Below, piece after piece: positions 54,170 through 63,412 of a DNA stretch of 64,000 nt; position 1 is the first letter of the stretch, and each line of letters begins with the position of its first letter. Made by a program: the position numbers and the translations under genes. This DNA comes from Niveibacterium microcysteis. GTDB taxonomy: Bacteria; Pseudomonadota; Gammaproteobacteria; Burkholderiales; Rhodocyclaceae. Location: positions 3,534,001 through 3,598,000 of the forward strand of contig NZ_CP071060.1 in NCBI RefSeq assembly GCF_017161445.1, in the 5' to 3' direction. The notes beneath the pieces are model-generated. The model worked only from the letters and a program-made list of their open reading frames with translations. It had not been told where the DNA came from and did not search any database.

Positions 54170-55006
54170 TCAGCCCGACGCGGCGCTTCGCCGACGCCAC
54201 ATCAGGTAGGGCACGGTCACGATCAGCGAACACAGCAAGTAGGCAGTGATCAGCAGCACCGCGTAGGGGCCGGGCATTGAGGCTGCAACCAGTACCGCGA
54301 GGCCGACATGCCGCGTTGAGCAGGTGATGGCCAAGGCGGTGCGCTCGTGCGGATCCGGGCCACCCAACAGATGGCCGATCACGAGTGCGATCAGCAGCAA
54401 GCCGGTCATGGCGACGAAGGACCGCGGCGGCACATCCAGAAGCATGTGGCCAAACATCAGCAGCATCGCCAGGCCCATCAGCATCAGCAAGGACCCCAGC
54501 GCAGCAATCAGGCGATCCGCCCAGCGCTCGCAGATCGCCGGCCACATCGCGCGCAGCGCCATGCCCGCGAGCAAGGGCAAAAGAATGGTCTGCGCGACCG
54601 ACATCGCGATCTGAAGCGGCTCGACCTGCCGATCGAGCTCGAAATGCGGGCCGAGCACCATCACCCAAACGGGCACGAATGCGACGGCCAGGAACGACGA
54701 GGTCACGACGAGGCTGAAGACGTAAGGCGAGCGCCCGATGGCGCCGAGCTTGCGCGGCAGCATCGGCGCACCGGCCGACACCGCGAGCACCAGCAGCGCT
54801 GCGCGCGCGACGTTGCCGAGCGGCACGAACTCGTCGATCAGCACCGCCGCAGCCGGCACCAGCACATACATCGCGAGCAATGCCCGCGACAGCAGTGCCG
54901 GCCTCTGCCACAGGTAAGCGACTTGCCGCACGGACGAGGCTGCGCCGATGGCCAGCAACATGACCGCCACGGCGCCCTTCAGCAAACCGAAAAAGATCGC
55001 CAGCAA
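54170..55006 (-). CDS. Bile acid:sodium symporter (BASS)-like transporter
   Basis: 278 residues with about nine hydrophobic helices. The second half contains ALAITCSTRHVGLAVLVAAS, which resembles the conserved crossing-helix motif of the BASS/arsenite permease-like families, and PMLPRKLGAIGRSPYVFSLV fills the equivalent site in the first half. These carriers move organic anions with sodium; the substrate is unknown. It is convergent with the lipoprotein hydrolase gene and is followed upstream on the same strand by the LEA2 lipoprotein gene after a short gap. Confidence 0.72.
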   Translation of the reverse strand: MLAIFFGLLKGAVAVMLLAIGAASSVRQVAYLWQRPALLSRALLAMYVLVPAAAVLIDEFVPLGNVARAALLVLAVSAGAPMLPRKLGAIGRSPYVFSLVVTSSFLAVAFVPVWVMVLGPHFELDRQVEPLQIAMSVAQTILLPLLAGMALRAMWPAICERWADRLIAALGSLLMLMGLAMLLMFGHMLLDVPPRSFVAMTGLLLIALVIGHLLGGPDPHERTALAITCSTRHVGLAVLVAASMPGPYAVLLITAYLLCSLIVTVPYLMWRRRSAASG

Positions 55007-55059
55007 GGCGGCCTCCAGTCAGCCAAACATGCCGACGCCACGTGCCGGCGCGTCAAGGT

Positions 55060-55566
55060 TCAGAACTGCCCGCGCTGGCCAGCCGGCGCGGTGGTGCCAG
55101 CCTTCTCGGCGAGTTTGTCGAGCGACAGTTCCCCCTTGCGGTCGAACGGCAGGCGACCGTAGTCGCGCGTCAGCACTTCGCCGTGCACCCGGTAGCCAAA
55201 AGCCTTGCCCCCCTCGAACACCTTGGGTAGCTTGGCCAGCAATTCGATCAGCGAGGCCGACACGTCCACGCCGACAGTCGTCTCACCGAGGCGTGGCAGC
55301 ACCACGGACTGGCCAGTCATGCCGGTGGCGACCTTCTGTCCATTGATCTCGAAACCGAAGGTCATTCCATCAACGGTGATGTCCTTTTCGTTCGGATTGC
55401 TGACGCGCAGCGTCAGATGCATGCGCTGCTGCAGCATGCCGCCGCCGGGCAGCAGCGATACATCCTCGACGCTGACCTCAGGCTTCTGCAGGCCAAGCGC
55501 CATGATCGCGCAGCCGGCCGCGAGCAACAGCCAGCCGAGGACCAGCGGGCGGGCGATCGCACGCAT
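55060..55566 (-). CDS. LEA type 2 (WHy-domain) lipoprotein
   Basis: 168 residues from the ATG at 55566, well placed behind GGGAG; a GTG six bases upstream overlaps the previous stop and is an alternative. The lipobox LAAGC gives lipid cysteine C19. Residues about 30-135 form a late-embryogenesis-abundant type 2 fold, recognisable from MHLTLRVSNPNEKDITVDGM, FGFEINGQKVATGM and TTVGVDVSASLIELLAKL. Such bacterial lipoproteins are common in proteobacteria and have no settled role; desiccation or envelope stress is often assumed. It follows the GarR-like reductase on the same strand with almost no gap. Confidence 0.85.
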   Translation of the reverse strand: MRAIARPLVLGWLLLAAGCAIMALGLQKPEVSVEDVSLLPGGGMLQQRMHLTLRVSNPNEKDITVDGMTFGFEINGQKVATGMTGQSVVLPRLGETTVGVDVSASLIELLAKLPKVFEGGKAFGYRVHGEVLTRDYGRLPFDRKGELSLDKLAEKAGTTAPAGQRGQF

Positions 55567-55568
55567 GA

Positions 55569-56456
55569 TCACTCCCGCCCCGAGAGTTTTTCGAGCAGAC
55601 GCAACAGCGAGATCGAATCGTCCTCGCCCATGCCACAGCCCACCGCGCCGTTGAGCATCTGCGCAGTGGCCGCGCTGTTGGGCAGCGAGACACCCATCTT
55701 GTGCGCTTCGTCGAGCACGATGCGCAGGTCTTTCTGATGCATCCAGGCCTTGAAGCCAGGCTTGAAGTTGCGGTCGAGCATGCGCTGGCCGTGGTTCTCC
55801 AGGATGCGGCTGTAGGCAAAGCCGCCCAGCATCGCTTCGCGGACCCGAGCCGGATCAACGCCGGAGGCGCGCGCAAAATGCAGCGCCTCGGCCACGATTG
55901 CCACGCCCGCGCCGGTAAGGATCTGGTTGCACGCCTTGGCCACCTGTCCGGCACCGCTCTCGCCAATCCAGGTAACCGTCTTGCCCATGCCTTCCAGCAC
56001 TGGCCGCGCCCGCTCGAACGCGGCCTGATGGCCGCCGACCATGATCGTCAGGCTGCCGGCGATCGCACCGACCTCGCCGCCCGACACCGGTGCGTCAAGC
56101 ATCGTCACGCCGCGTTCGGCCATTCGGGCAGCGATCGACCGCGCGGCAGAGGGCGCGATGGTGCTCATGTCGATGAACACCAGATCGACCCGGTTGGCGG
56201 CCTCCGCCCCTTCGGCGACACCACGCGCGCCCAACGCCACCTCTTCAACATCCGGCGCGTCGGCCACCATGCTGATCACCACGTCGCAGTCGCGCGCCAG
56301 CGCGGCGGGCGATTCGGCGGGTTTGGCGCCGGCGATCAGGAGCGGCTGCATCGACTCTGCGCGGCGGGTCCATACCGCCACCTCATGCCCGCCCTTGAGC
56401 AGGTTGAGCGCCATCGGCCGCCCCATGATCCCCAAACCGACAAATCCGACTCTCAT
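55569..56456 (-). CDS. NAD(P)-dependent beta-hydroxyacid dehydrogenase (tartronate semialdehyde reductase-like)
   Basis: 295 residues from an ATG with GGAGG four bases upstream; longer in-frame starts exist but precede unrelated sequence. The N-terminal dinucleotide loop is GFVGLGIMGRPMALNL. The substrate motif is DAPVSGGEVGAIAGSLTIMV, the catalytic lysine lies in GAGQVAKACNQI, and the C-terminal KDLRIVLDEAHKMGVSLP matches the family. It belongs to the 3-hydroxyisobutyrate/GarR group, which reduces tartronate semialdehyde or oxidises 3-hydroxyisobutyrate; the exact substrate cannot be fixed. It is divergent from a TrpD2/YbiB gene and contiguous with the LEA2 lipoprotein gene. Confidence 0.9.
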   Translation of the reverse strand: MRVGFVGLGIMGRPMALNLLKGGHEVAVWTRRAESMQPLLIAGAKPAESPAALARDCDVVISMVADAPDVEEVALGARGVAEGAEAANRVDLVFIDMSTIAPSAARSIAARMAERGVTMLDAPVSGGEVGAIAGSLTIMVGGHQAAFERARPVLEGMGKTVTWIGESGAGQVAKACNQILTGAGVAIVAEALHFARASGVDPARVREAMLGGFAYSRILENHGQRMLDRNFKPGFKAWMHQKDLRIVLDEAHKMGVSLPNSAATAQMLNGAVGCGMGEDDSISLLRLLEKLSGRE

Positions 56457-56544
56457 GATTCCTCCGTAGAATGCCGCCACCGGCATGGCGCTTGCGTGCG
56501 CCGCCGGCGAGAAAATCCAAGCCACGGAACGAAAGATACGCTCC

Positions 56545-57456
56545 ATGCAATACGCCCCGATCATCAAGGAAATCGGACGAGGCGCCAAGGGCGCACGGCC
56601 AATGACCGAAGCGCAGGCCGAAAGCCTGTTCGGCGACATCCTAGACCAGCGCGTGCCCGACCTCGAGCTTGGCGCGATCCTGCTTTCGATGCGGATCAAA
56701 GGCGAAGATGCCGACGAGCTTGCTGGCTTCAAACGCGCGATGGACGCGCGCACCGCACAGGTCGCGGTGCCTGCCGGGCCGCGCTGCGTGGTGCTGCCGA
56801 CCTACAACGGCGGGCGCAAGCAGGCCAACCTGATGCCGCTGGTGGCGCTGTTGCTCGCGCGCGACGGCGTGCCGGTGCTGATCCAGGGGCGGCACGACTT
56901 CGAGAGCCGCGTGAGCCCCTTCGAGCTGTTGGGCGCCCTCGGTATCACCCCGGCGGCGGACACCGACGACGCGGCGCGCCAACTGGCTGATCGTCGCCTC
57001 GCGTGCCTGCCGGTCGCGACACTGTGCCCCGGGTTGGATGCGCTGCTCGCCCTGCGGCGCCGCGTCGGCCTGCGCAACAGCGGGCACACGCTTGCCAAGC
57101 TGCTGGACCCCTGCCGCGGCCACAGCGTGCGCGTGATCGCGGTGACCCATCCGGAATACCTTGAGCGCATGGCCGAGCAGCTCGACCGGGAACACGCCTG
57201 CGCGCTGCTGATGCGGGCGACCGAGGGTGAGGCCTACGCGCACCCGCGGCGTCGGCCCCGCCTGCTGGGTTATGTCGATGGTGCGGCGCGCGTGCTGTTC
57301 GAGCAAGAAGATGGCGATCCGACGCGCGAGCCCGGCGAAGGCTGCGCGGTGGCCGACAATGCGGCGCAGATCCGCGCAATGCTCGACGGCGCGCAAGCGG
57401 TGCCACAACCGATCCTCGATCAGGTCAGCGCGCTGGCCCAACTGGCACGGGCCTGA
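56545..57456 (+). CDS. ybiB: TrpD2/YbiB-family DNA-binding protein
   Basis: 303 residues from the ATG at 56545; an earlier ATG (56485) would add 20 residues without homology. It has the anthranilate phosphoribosyltransferase-like fold: an N-terminal helical domain (IIKEIGRGAKGARPMTEAQA, GAILLSMRIKGEDADELAGF) and a phosphoribosyltransferase-like domain (VVLPTYNGGRKQANLMPLVA). The PRPP-binding glycine loops of true TrpD are altered, as in YbiB, which binds nucleic acid and is LexA-controlled in E. coli. A paralogue lies 5.7 kb downstream, beyond nasA. It is divergent from the GarR-like gene. Confidence 0.88.
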   Translation: MQYAPIIKEIGRGAKGARPMTEAQAESLFGDILDQRVPDLELGAILLSMRIKGEDADELAGFKRAMDARTAQVAVPAGPRCVVLPTYNGGRKQANLMPLVALLLARDGVPVLIQGRHDFESRVSPFELLGALGITPAADTDDAARQLADRRLACLPVATLCPGLDALLALRRRVGLRNSGHTLAKLLDPCRGHSVRVIAVTHPEYLERMAEQLDREHACALLMRATEGEAYAHPRRRPRLLGYVDGAARVLFEQEDGDPTREPGEGCAVADNAAQIRAMLDGAQAVPQPILDQVSALAQLARA

Positions 57457-57555
57457 AGCAGCACGCGCCGGAGACCGCTGGACGCGCGTGGCGCGCGCCC
57501 CTTGCAGGGGAAAACAGCTTGCAACAGACCCCGCCGCTAAATCGCGGCGATTCGC

Positions 57556-59166
57556 CTATACGGTGAAACGCCCGACCGACCCGGCCAGCCGGCTCATTGC
57601 GCCACCCGCATCCTCTGCCAGCGCAGCCGCACGTGCGGCGCTGGCTGCGTTGCGCCCCGCCGCAGCAGCGATATCGCCGATCAGCGCATCGAGCCGCTGC
57701 GTCGCGGCCTGCTGCTCGGCGAGCGCTTGCTGGATCCCCGTCATGCCGCATTCCACCTCACCGGCTGCGCGCGGGATCTCATCCACCGCGGCACCCGCCT
57801 GTTCGGCTCGCGCCACACTCGCCTGCACGCCCGACACGCTCTGGTCGATCGCGCCGACCGCGGTGTCGATGGTGTTTCGGATACGGCCCACCGTGCCTAC
57901 GATCAATTCGGTCGAATGCGCAGTGCGCTCGGCCAACTTGCGCACCTCGTCGGCCACCACCGCAAAACCACGCCCCTGCTCGCCAGCGCGCGCCGCTTCG
58001 ATCGCGGCGTTGAGCGCGAGAAGGTTGGTCTGATCCGCGATCGCCTTGATCTCGCCCACAACGGTGGCGATCTGCACCGCCTCGTCAGAGAGTGAGGACA
58101 CCACACGAGCTGTTTCATGTACCGACTCAGCAATCGCCCGGATGTCGCCCGCCACCTCGCGCACCTGCTGCGCACCATCGCGCGCGCATTCACCCGACAC
58201 ACGTGCGCGGTCCAGCGCCTGCCCTGCACTCAAGGCGACGGTGGCGATGTTGTCGCGTACCGCGGCGAAGTCGCTGCTCGCGCGTTCGGCCATGAGCTGT
58301 TGCGAGCCAGCCTCCTCTCGTACCGAAGCCCCCACCGCCTGCAACGCCTCCACCGCCGACGCGGTCTCCTGCGTCGCGAGCAGGGCATCGCGCACCACGC
58401 CCTGCTGCACCGCGAGCAGGCGATCGAAGGCCGCGATCGCATCGCCGATTTCGTCCCCCACGGCGCCGTCGATACGCCTCGAAAGATCGCCGGATGCTGC
58501 AATCGCAGCGGCCTCGCGGGCCACGCGGCGCAAGGGCGGGCCTATGCGCCGATAGACGAACAATGCGGTGGCGATCAGCACGATGGCCGCCAGCACACCT
58601 ACCGCGGCGCTACGCCACACGCTGGCCTGCACGGCGGCGGCTGCCGCGACGCGCTCCTGCTCCGCGGCAGCCGCAATCAGGTCGGTGAGCTTCTCAAGGC
58701 TGCCCTCGAGCGCTTCAAAGTCCTGGGTAAAACCGGCGAGTTCCGCCGACTGCGGCGAGGGGTTGGCGAGCAGTGCCTCCGCAGCCTTCAGATAGCGATC
58801 GACCACCGGCGCCGCCGCATCCGCGGCCGCACGCGCGTCGACGGGCAGACTCTGTCGATTCCGATCGAAGTTCTCGCGCAGTCGCTTGGCGTGCTCAGCG
58901 AAGTCCTTCTGCACCGCGGCCTTGTCGTCACCACCTCCGCTCGACGCCAGCAGCGCGCGCAGCACATCACCGCGAATCGCGTCGTGCATCATGTCGACGT
59001 CGGTCTGTCGCAATACCTGTTGCTGGGTGCGCAGGATCGCGTCGATGCCGCCGGCAACTTGCCGCACCCCCGTTTGCGCGAGCAAGGCATTGAGCAACAC
59101 CGCGAGGATGCCGGCCGCTGCCAGCATCAGCAGCAGCATCTGTATCGACAGCCTACGTCTTGGCAT
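57556..59166 (-). CDS. Methyl-accepting chemotaxis protein
   Basis: 536 residues. Membrane helices at about 8-28 and 188-208 bracket a periplasmic, mostly helical sensor of about 160 residues whose family I do not recognise. A HAMP region follows, then a long coiled signalling domain with the conserved hairpin tip [20 protein letters not shown], then [20 protein letters not shown]. It should control CheA at the chemoreceptor array. It diverges from nasA across a 260-bp gap containing nitrogen-type control sites, so nitrate or nitrogen sensing is an appealing but unproven guess. There is no C-terminal CheR-docking pentapeptide. Confidence 0.93.
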   Translation of the reverse strand: MPRRRLSIQMLLLMLAAAGILAVLLNALLAQTGVRQVAGGIDAILRTQQQVLRQTDVDMMHDAIRGDVLRALLASSGGGDDKAAVQKDFAEHAKRLRENFDRNRQSLPVDARAAADAAAPVVDRYLKAAEALLANPSPQSAELAGFTQDFEALEGSLEKLTDLIAAAAEQERVAAAAAVQASVWRSAAVGVLAAIVLIATALFVYRRIGPPLRRVAREAAAIAASGDLSRRIDGAVGDEIGDAIAAFDRLLAVQQGVVRDALLATQETASAVEALQAVGASVREEAGSQQLMAERASSDFAAVRDNIATVALSAGQALDRARVSGECARDGAQQVREVAGDIRAIAESVHETARVVSSLSDEAVQIATVVGEIKAIADQTNLLALNAAIEAARAGEQGRGFAVVADEVRKLAERTAHSTELIVGTVGRIRNTIDTAVGAIDQSVSGVQASVARAEQAGAAVDEIPRAAGEVECGMTGIQQALAEQQAATQRLDALIGDIAAAAGRNAASAARAAALAEDAGGAMSRLAGSVGRFTV

Positions 59167-59304
59167 GGCTTTCCTCCGGTCGGAACGACATCAGGACTAC
59201 GGCAGCGCCAAGCAAGGCTTGAGCCCCCGCTTTCGCCCTATTGCGGTGCATCACGAAACAGCTCAAGCAGCAATGCCGAATCCGCCCCAAGGCGGCGCCC
59301 CGCC

Positions 59305-59319
59305 GCATCAATCTGGTGC
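59305..59319. promoter_or_regulatory. Putative NtrC-binding palindrome upstream of nasA
   Basis: GCATCA-ATC-TGGTGC is one mismatch from the GCACCA-N3-TGGTGC form of NtrC sites. Its centre lies about 100 bp upstream of the transcription start predicted from the sigma-54 promoter, a normal enhancer distance. Confidence 0.55.
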
Positions 59320-59384
59320 CTGCAGCCGGCGTGCTTCGTTCAGTCTGGCTGTCGAAGTCGCCGCCTGCAAGGCGCGCACCGTCA

Positions 59385-59400
59385 TGGCACAGGCATTGCT
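59385..59400 (+). promoter_or_regulatory. Sigma-54 (-24/-12) promoter of nasA
   Basis: TGGCACAGGCATTGCT matches the TGGCACG-N4-TTGCW consensus at every position except one, with the invariant GG and GC dinucleotides in the required spacing. The predicted start near 59411 leaves a 16-base leader before the nasA ATG. Confidence 0.8.
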
Positions 59401-59426
59401 AACCCGTCCCCGGAGACGAGGAAAAA

Positions 59427-62162
59427 ATGGCTGAAACAAAATCCACCTGCTGCTATTGCGGCGTCGGCTGCGGCGTGATCATCGAACACGATGAAGGCGT
59501 CATTACCGGCGTGCGTGGCGACCCCCAACATCCAGCGAATTTCGGCCGCCTGTGCACGAAGGGCTCGACCCTTCACCTGACGGCGGCGCCGAACACCCGC
59601 GTTGCGCGTGCCCTGTACCCGGAACTGCGCGCCACGCGCAACGAAGCGCGCAGCCGCATCAGTTGGGATGGCGCACTGGACCATGCGGCCGAACGCTTTG
59701 CCGCAATCGTCCGCGAGCACGGCCCCGACGCCGTGGCCTTCTACATTTCGGGCCAGCTGCTGACCGAGGACTACTACGTCTTCAACAAGCTGGCCAAGGG
59801 CCTGATCGGCACCAACAACGTCGATACCAACTCGCGCCTGTGCATGAGCAGCGCGGTGGCAGGCTACAAGCAGACGCTCGGCGCCGACGCGCCGCCGGCC
59901 AGCTACGAAGACATCGACCACACCGACTGCCTCTTCATCAGTGGCAGCAACACCGCATTCGCGCATCCGATCGTGTTCCGCCGCATCGAAGACGCGCGCA
60001 AGGCCAACCCGGCGATGAAGCTGATCGTGGTCGATCCGCGCCGCACCGACACCGCCGAGGCGGCCGACCTGCACCTGGCGATCCTGCCCGGCACCGACAT
60101 CGCGCTCTACAACGCGATGCTGCATGTGATGCTGTGGGAAGGTTGGGTGGACGAGGCCTACATCGCCGCGCACACCGAGGGCTTCGATGCGCTGCGCAAG
60201 GTCGTGCGCGCCTACACGCCGCAAATGGCGGCGGGCATCTGCGGCGTACCGGCGGCGGACATCGAGCGCGCCGCGCAATGGTTCGCCACCTCGAAAGCCA
60301 CCCTGTCGATGTACTGCCAGGGCCTCAACCAGTCGTCGCACGGCACCCACAACAATGCCGCGCTGATCAACCTCCACCTCGCCTCTGGGCACTTGGGCCG
60401 GCCTGGCGCTGGCCCCTTTTCATTGACTGGCCAGCCCAACGCAATGGGCGGGCGGGAGGTGGGCGGCCTTGCCAACCTGCTCTCCGCACACCGTGATCTG
60501 GCCAACCCGCAGCACCGCGCAGAAGTCGCCGCCCTGTGGGGCGTGCCGGACGTGCCCGCCGCACCCGGCAAGAGCGCCGTCGAACTGTTTCGCGCGCTGG
60601 AATCGGGTGAAATCAAGGCCGCCTGGATCGCCTGCACGAACCCCGCGCAGTCGATGCCGGACGCGGCGCAGATTGCCCGCGCGCTGGACAAGGCCGAGTT
60701 CGTCGTGGTGCAGGAAGCCTATGCGACGACCGAAACCGCCGCCTACGCCGACCTGCTGCTGCCCGCCACCACCTGGGGCGAGAAGACCGGCACCGTAACC
60801 AACTCCGAGCGGCGCATCTCGCGCGTACGCCCTGCCGTCGCGGCGCCGGGCGAAGCCCGCCATGACTGGGCAATCGCTGTCGACTTCGCGCGCCGCCTCG
60901 GCCATGCACTCGGCAACCCGCTCACCGACGCCCTGTTTCCCTATGCGGACGAAGAGGCGATCTGGAACGAACATCGCGAGACCACACGCGGCCGCGATCT
61001 GGACATCACCGGCCTGTCGTACGCGACGCTTGAAACCGAGGGTCCGCAACAATGGCCCTTCCCGAGCGGCGCCGGCAGCGGCAAGACACGGCTCTATGAA
61101 GACGGCGTGTTCCCCACCGAATCCGGCCGCGCGAAGTTTGTCGCCGCCGAGCACCTGCCCGTCGCCGAACCGGTGTCGGCCAAATACCCGATCGCGCTGA
61201 CCACCGGCCGGCTACGCGATCAGTGGCACGGCATGAGCCGCACCGGCACGCTGGCGCGCCTGTTCGCCCATGAGGCAGAACCGCTGCTGCATCTGAACCA
61301 GGCCGATCTGGAACGCCGCGGGCTCGCCGAGGGTGATCTGGTTCGCGTGTCCAGCCGGCGCGGCGCGGTGATCGTGAAGGTCGCCGCGAGCGATTCGGTG
61401 CGGCCGGGCCAAGCCTTCCTGCCGATGCATTGGGGCGCAAACACGATGGGCGGCTACGGCGTGAACGTGCTCACCGTGTCAGCCTTCGACCCGTACTCGA
61501 AGCAGCCGGAGCTCAAGCACGCGGCGGTGCAGGTCGAGAAATATGCCGAAGGGCGAGAGGTCGTGGCGCTGCGTCGTGTCGAGGCGGACGCCGATGCCGA
61601 GCATGGTGCGATGGCGGTGATGGCGCGCATGCGCGACGCCCTGCAGCGCGAGATGCCGGAAGCCAGCTACGCGAGCCTCACACTCGCGGGCCGCGACGCG
61701 CCGGTGGTAGTGCTGAAAGCCCGTGTGCCGGAGACCCGAGACGCGGCGATGGCTGCACTGGATGCCGCCACCACGCTGGACGATCCGCTCGCGCTGATCT
61801 ACCGCGACACGCGCCGCGACATCACCAAACGCGCGCGCATCGATGGCGATACGCTCAGTGCCGTGCGCCTGGTCGGCGAAGCGAAAGCCGCCGGCTGGCT
61901 GCAGGACATGATGGCCCAGGGCACGCCGGCCGGCGAAGCGCGCAAGTGGCTGCTGGCGCCGCTGACGCAACCGCCCGCCGGGCAGCAGCAGCGCGGCAAG
62001 GTGGTGTGCAACTGTTTCGACGTAGCCGAGCGCGACATCGTTGCGGCCTTCAAGGCCGGCGAATCGCTCGAAGCCTTGCAGACGCGCACACGCTGCGGCA
62101 CCAACTGCGGCTCGTGCGTACCCGAACTCAAGCGGCTGGCCTCGATGGGGCAGCCCGAATGA
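59427..62162 (+). CDS. nasA: Assimilatory nitrate reductase, molybdopterin catalytic subunit
   Basis: 911 residues with GAGGAAAAA upstream of the ATG. The N-terminal [4Fe-4S] motif is C8-x2-C11-x3-C15-x27-C43. The bis-MGD molybdopterin oxidoreductase core follows, with NVDTNSRLCMSSAVAGYKQT holding the likely molybdenum-ligand cysteine, VDPRRTDTAEAADLHLAILP, the HGTHNNAALINLHLASGHLG run, and a C-terminal molydopterin-binding domain (LTTGRLRDQWHGMSRTG). Residues about 850-905 form a BFD-like [2Fe-2S] domain (CNCFDVAERD, RCGTNCGSCVPELK), typical of cytoplasmic NasA. It reduces nitrate to nitrite for assimilation. Expression is probably nitrogen-controlled by sigma-54 and NtrC. Confidence 0.95.
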   Translation: MAETKSTCCYCGVGCGVIIEHDEGVITGVRGDPQHPANFGRLCTKGSTLHLTAAPNTRVARALYPELRATRNEARSRISWDGALDHAAERFAAIVREHGPDAVAFYISGQLLTEDYYVFNKLAKGLIGTNNVDTNSRLCMSSAVAGYKQTLGADAPPASYEDIDHTDCLFISGSNTAFAHPIVFRRIEDARKANPAMKLIVVDPRRTDTAEAADLHLAILPGTDIALYNAMLHVMLWEGWVDEAYIAAHTEGFDALRKVVRAYTPQMAAGICGVPAADIERAAQWFATSKATLSMYCQGLNQSSHGTHNNAALINLHLASGHLGRPGAGPFSLTGQPNAMGGREVGGLANLLSAHRDLANPQHRAEVAALWGVPDVPAAPGKSAVELFRALESGEIKAAWIACTNPAQSMPDAAQIARALDKAEFVVVQEAYATTETAAYADLLLPATTWGEKTGTVTNSERRISRVRPAVAAPGEARHDWAIAVDFARRLGHALGNPLTDALFPYADEEAIWNEHRETTRGRDLDITGLSYATLETEGPQQWPFPSGAGSGKTRLYEDGVFPTESGRAKFVAAEHLPVAEPVSAKYPIALTTGRLRDQWHGMSRTGTLARLFAHEAEPLLHLNQADLERRGLAEGDLVRVSSRRGAVIVKVAASDSVRPGQAFLPMHWGANTMGGYGVNVLTVSAFDPYSKQPELKHAAVQVEKYAEGREVVALRRVEADADAEHGAMAVMARMRDALQREMPEASYASLTLAGRDAPVVVLKARVPETRDAAMAALDAATTLDDPLALIYRDTRRDITKRARIDGDTLSAVRLVGEAKAAGWLQDMMAQGTPAGEARKWLLAPLTQPPAGQQQRGKVVCNCFDVAERDIVAAFKAGESLEALQTRTRCGTNCGSCVPELKRLASMGQPE

Positions 62163-62292
62163 CATGCCGCGGCGTCGCACGGTTACCCCGGACGACGCCG
62201 TTCCCCGGTGCGGCTGCCGGCGATCCCGGCAATCCGCATCGACAACAACGAGAACACTCGCCAAGCACTCTCTACCCCTGGAGGTTCGCGTG

Positions 62293-63267
62293 ATGGATGT
62301 TGCCAACGCGCTCACGAAAATCGGGCGCGGTCCAACGCTGTGCGAAGACCTCGCACGCGACGAAGCCTACGCCCTGTTCAAACGCATGCTGTCCGGCACC
62401 GTGTCGCCGGTGCGGCTCGGCGCCCTCTTGATGGCGCTGCGCTGGAAGGGCGAAACGATCGACGAACTGCTCGGTTTCGCCGAGGCACTCGGCGAACACA
62501 CGATTTCGATGCAGGCGCCGCATGGCTCGCGCCGCGTCGCGATCATCCCGACCTACGCCAGCCGCCACAGCCAGCCCAACCTGATGCCCGCGCTCGCCTT
62601 GCGACTCGCGCAAACCGGCGTGCCGGTGCTGGTTCATGGCTCGCTCGGCGAGGGGCGCCTGCCGCCCAGCTTCGATGTGCTGCGAAGGCTCGGGCGGCCG
62701 CATGCCACCACGCTCGCCGAAGCGGCCGAATCGCTTGCGCTGCACAACCTCGCGGTCGTGCCGACCCGCCTGCTCGCGCCGGAACTCGACGCGCTGCTGT
62801 TGCTGCGGGACGAGCTGGGCGCCCGCCACGTCGGCCACCTGGTCGCCAAGCTGATCGATCCGATGCCGGACCACAGCCTGCGCCTGATCTGCGCCAGCCA
62901 GCCCGAAGCGATCTCGTCGCTACACGACCTGCTGCTCGATATGGGCGCCGAGGCGATGCTGATGCACGCGCCGGACGGAGAGTCCTGCGCCAGCGCCGAG
63001 CGCCGCCCCCGCATCGCCTGGCTGCGGCACGGTGAAGCCAACGTGCTTTACGACGAGGAGCCGACAGGCTGGGCACCGCTGCCGCTGCGCTGCGACCCGA
63101 ACGATCCGGACGCGGTTGCGCAGTTGATCCGGGAGATCATGGAAGGCCGGCGCGCAACGCCGACGCCGCTATCGAACCAGTTGGCGGCCTGCCTGTATGC
63201 CACCGGCCATGCACGCGACCTGATGCACGCGCGCGCCATGGTCGCAGTAGGCATCGGCCTGACCTGA
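62293..63267 (+). CDS. TrpD2/YbiB-like protein, second paralogue
   Basis: 324 residues from an ATG with GGAGG eight bases upstream. It shows the same two-domain TrpD-like fold as the 56545 gene: ALTKIGRGPTLCEDLARDEA, GALLMALRWKGETIDELLGF, VAIIPTYASRHSQPNLMPAL and VGHLVAKLIDPMPDHSLRLI. As there, the PRPP-binding glycines of true TrpD are not conserved. It lies 130 bp downstream of nasA on the same strand and probably shares its transcript. A role in nitrate assimilation or its control is inferred only from position. Confidence 0.82.
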   Translation: MDVANALTKIGRGPTLCEDLARDEAYALFKRMLSGTVSPVRLGALLMALRWKGETIDELLGFAEALGEHTISMQAPHGSRRVAIIPTYASRHSQPNLMPALALRLAQTGVPVLVHGSLGEGRLPPSFDVLRRLGRPHATTLAEAAESLALHNLAVVPTRLLAPELDALLLLRDELGARHVGHLVAKLIDPMPDHSLRLICASQPEAISSLHDLLLDMGAEAMLMHAPDGESCASAERRPRIAWLRHGEANVLYDEEPTGWAPLPLRCDPNDPDAVAQLIREIMEGRRATPTPLSNQLAACLYATGHARDLMHARAMVAVGIGLT

Positions 63268-63311
63268 GCCGGTCACTCGGCGACCCCGTCGCCAGGCCCG
63301 ACACGCCCCCA

Positions 63312-63353
63312 CAACGGCGCGGATTTGCCGAATATGACAAATCCGCGCCGTTG
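63312..63353. promoter_or_regulatory. Perfect 16-bp inverted repeat between the TrpD2-like gene and dsbB
   Basis: CAACGGCGCGGATTTG (63312-63327) and CAAATCCGCGCCGTTG (63338-63353) form an uninterrupted 16-bp stem around a ten-base AT-rich loop. No T-run follows, so it may be a Rho-independent-like end of the nasA operon, a protein-binding palindrome or an mRNA-stabilising structure. Confidence 0.6.
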
Positions 63354-63373
63354 CGCAAGGCGTCGTACAATCC

Positions 63374-63396
63374 ACGGTTTGCTTCGGCCAAACCGT
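63374..63396 (+). promoter_or_regulatory. UUCG-capped hairpin in the dsbB leader
   Basis: ACGGTTTG (63374-63381) pairs with CAAACCGT (63389-63396), with a C(TTCG)G tetraloop and one bulged C. It sits 17 bp before the dsbB ATG and is flanked on both sides by TACAA. Confidence 0.45.
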
Positions 63397-63412
63397 ACAA
63401 ACCACCCCCGCC

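Noticed and set aside
62290..62292. GTG one codon before the second TrpD2 start
   Set aside because: The ATG at 62293 has the better spacing to GGAGG; the alternative changes one residue only.
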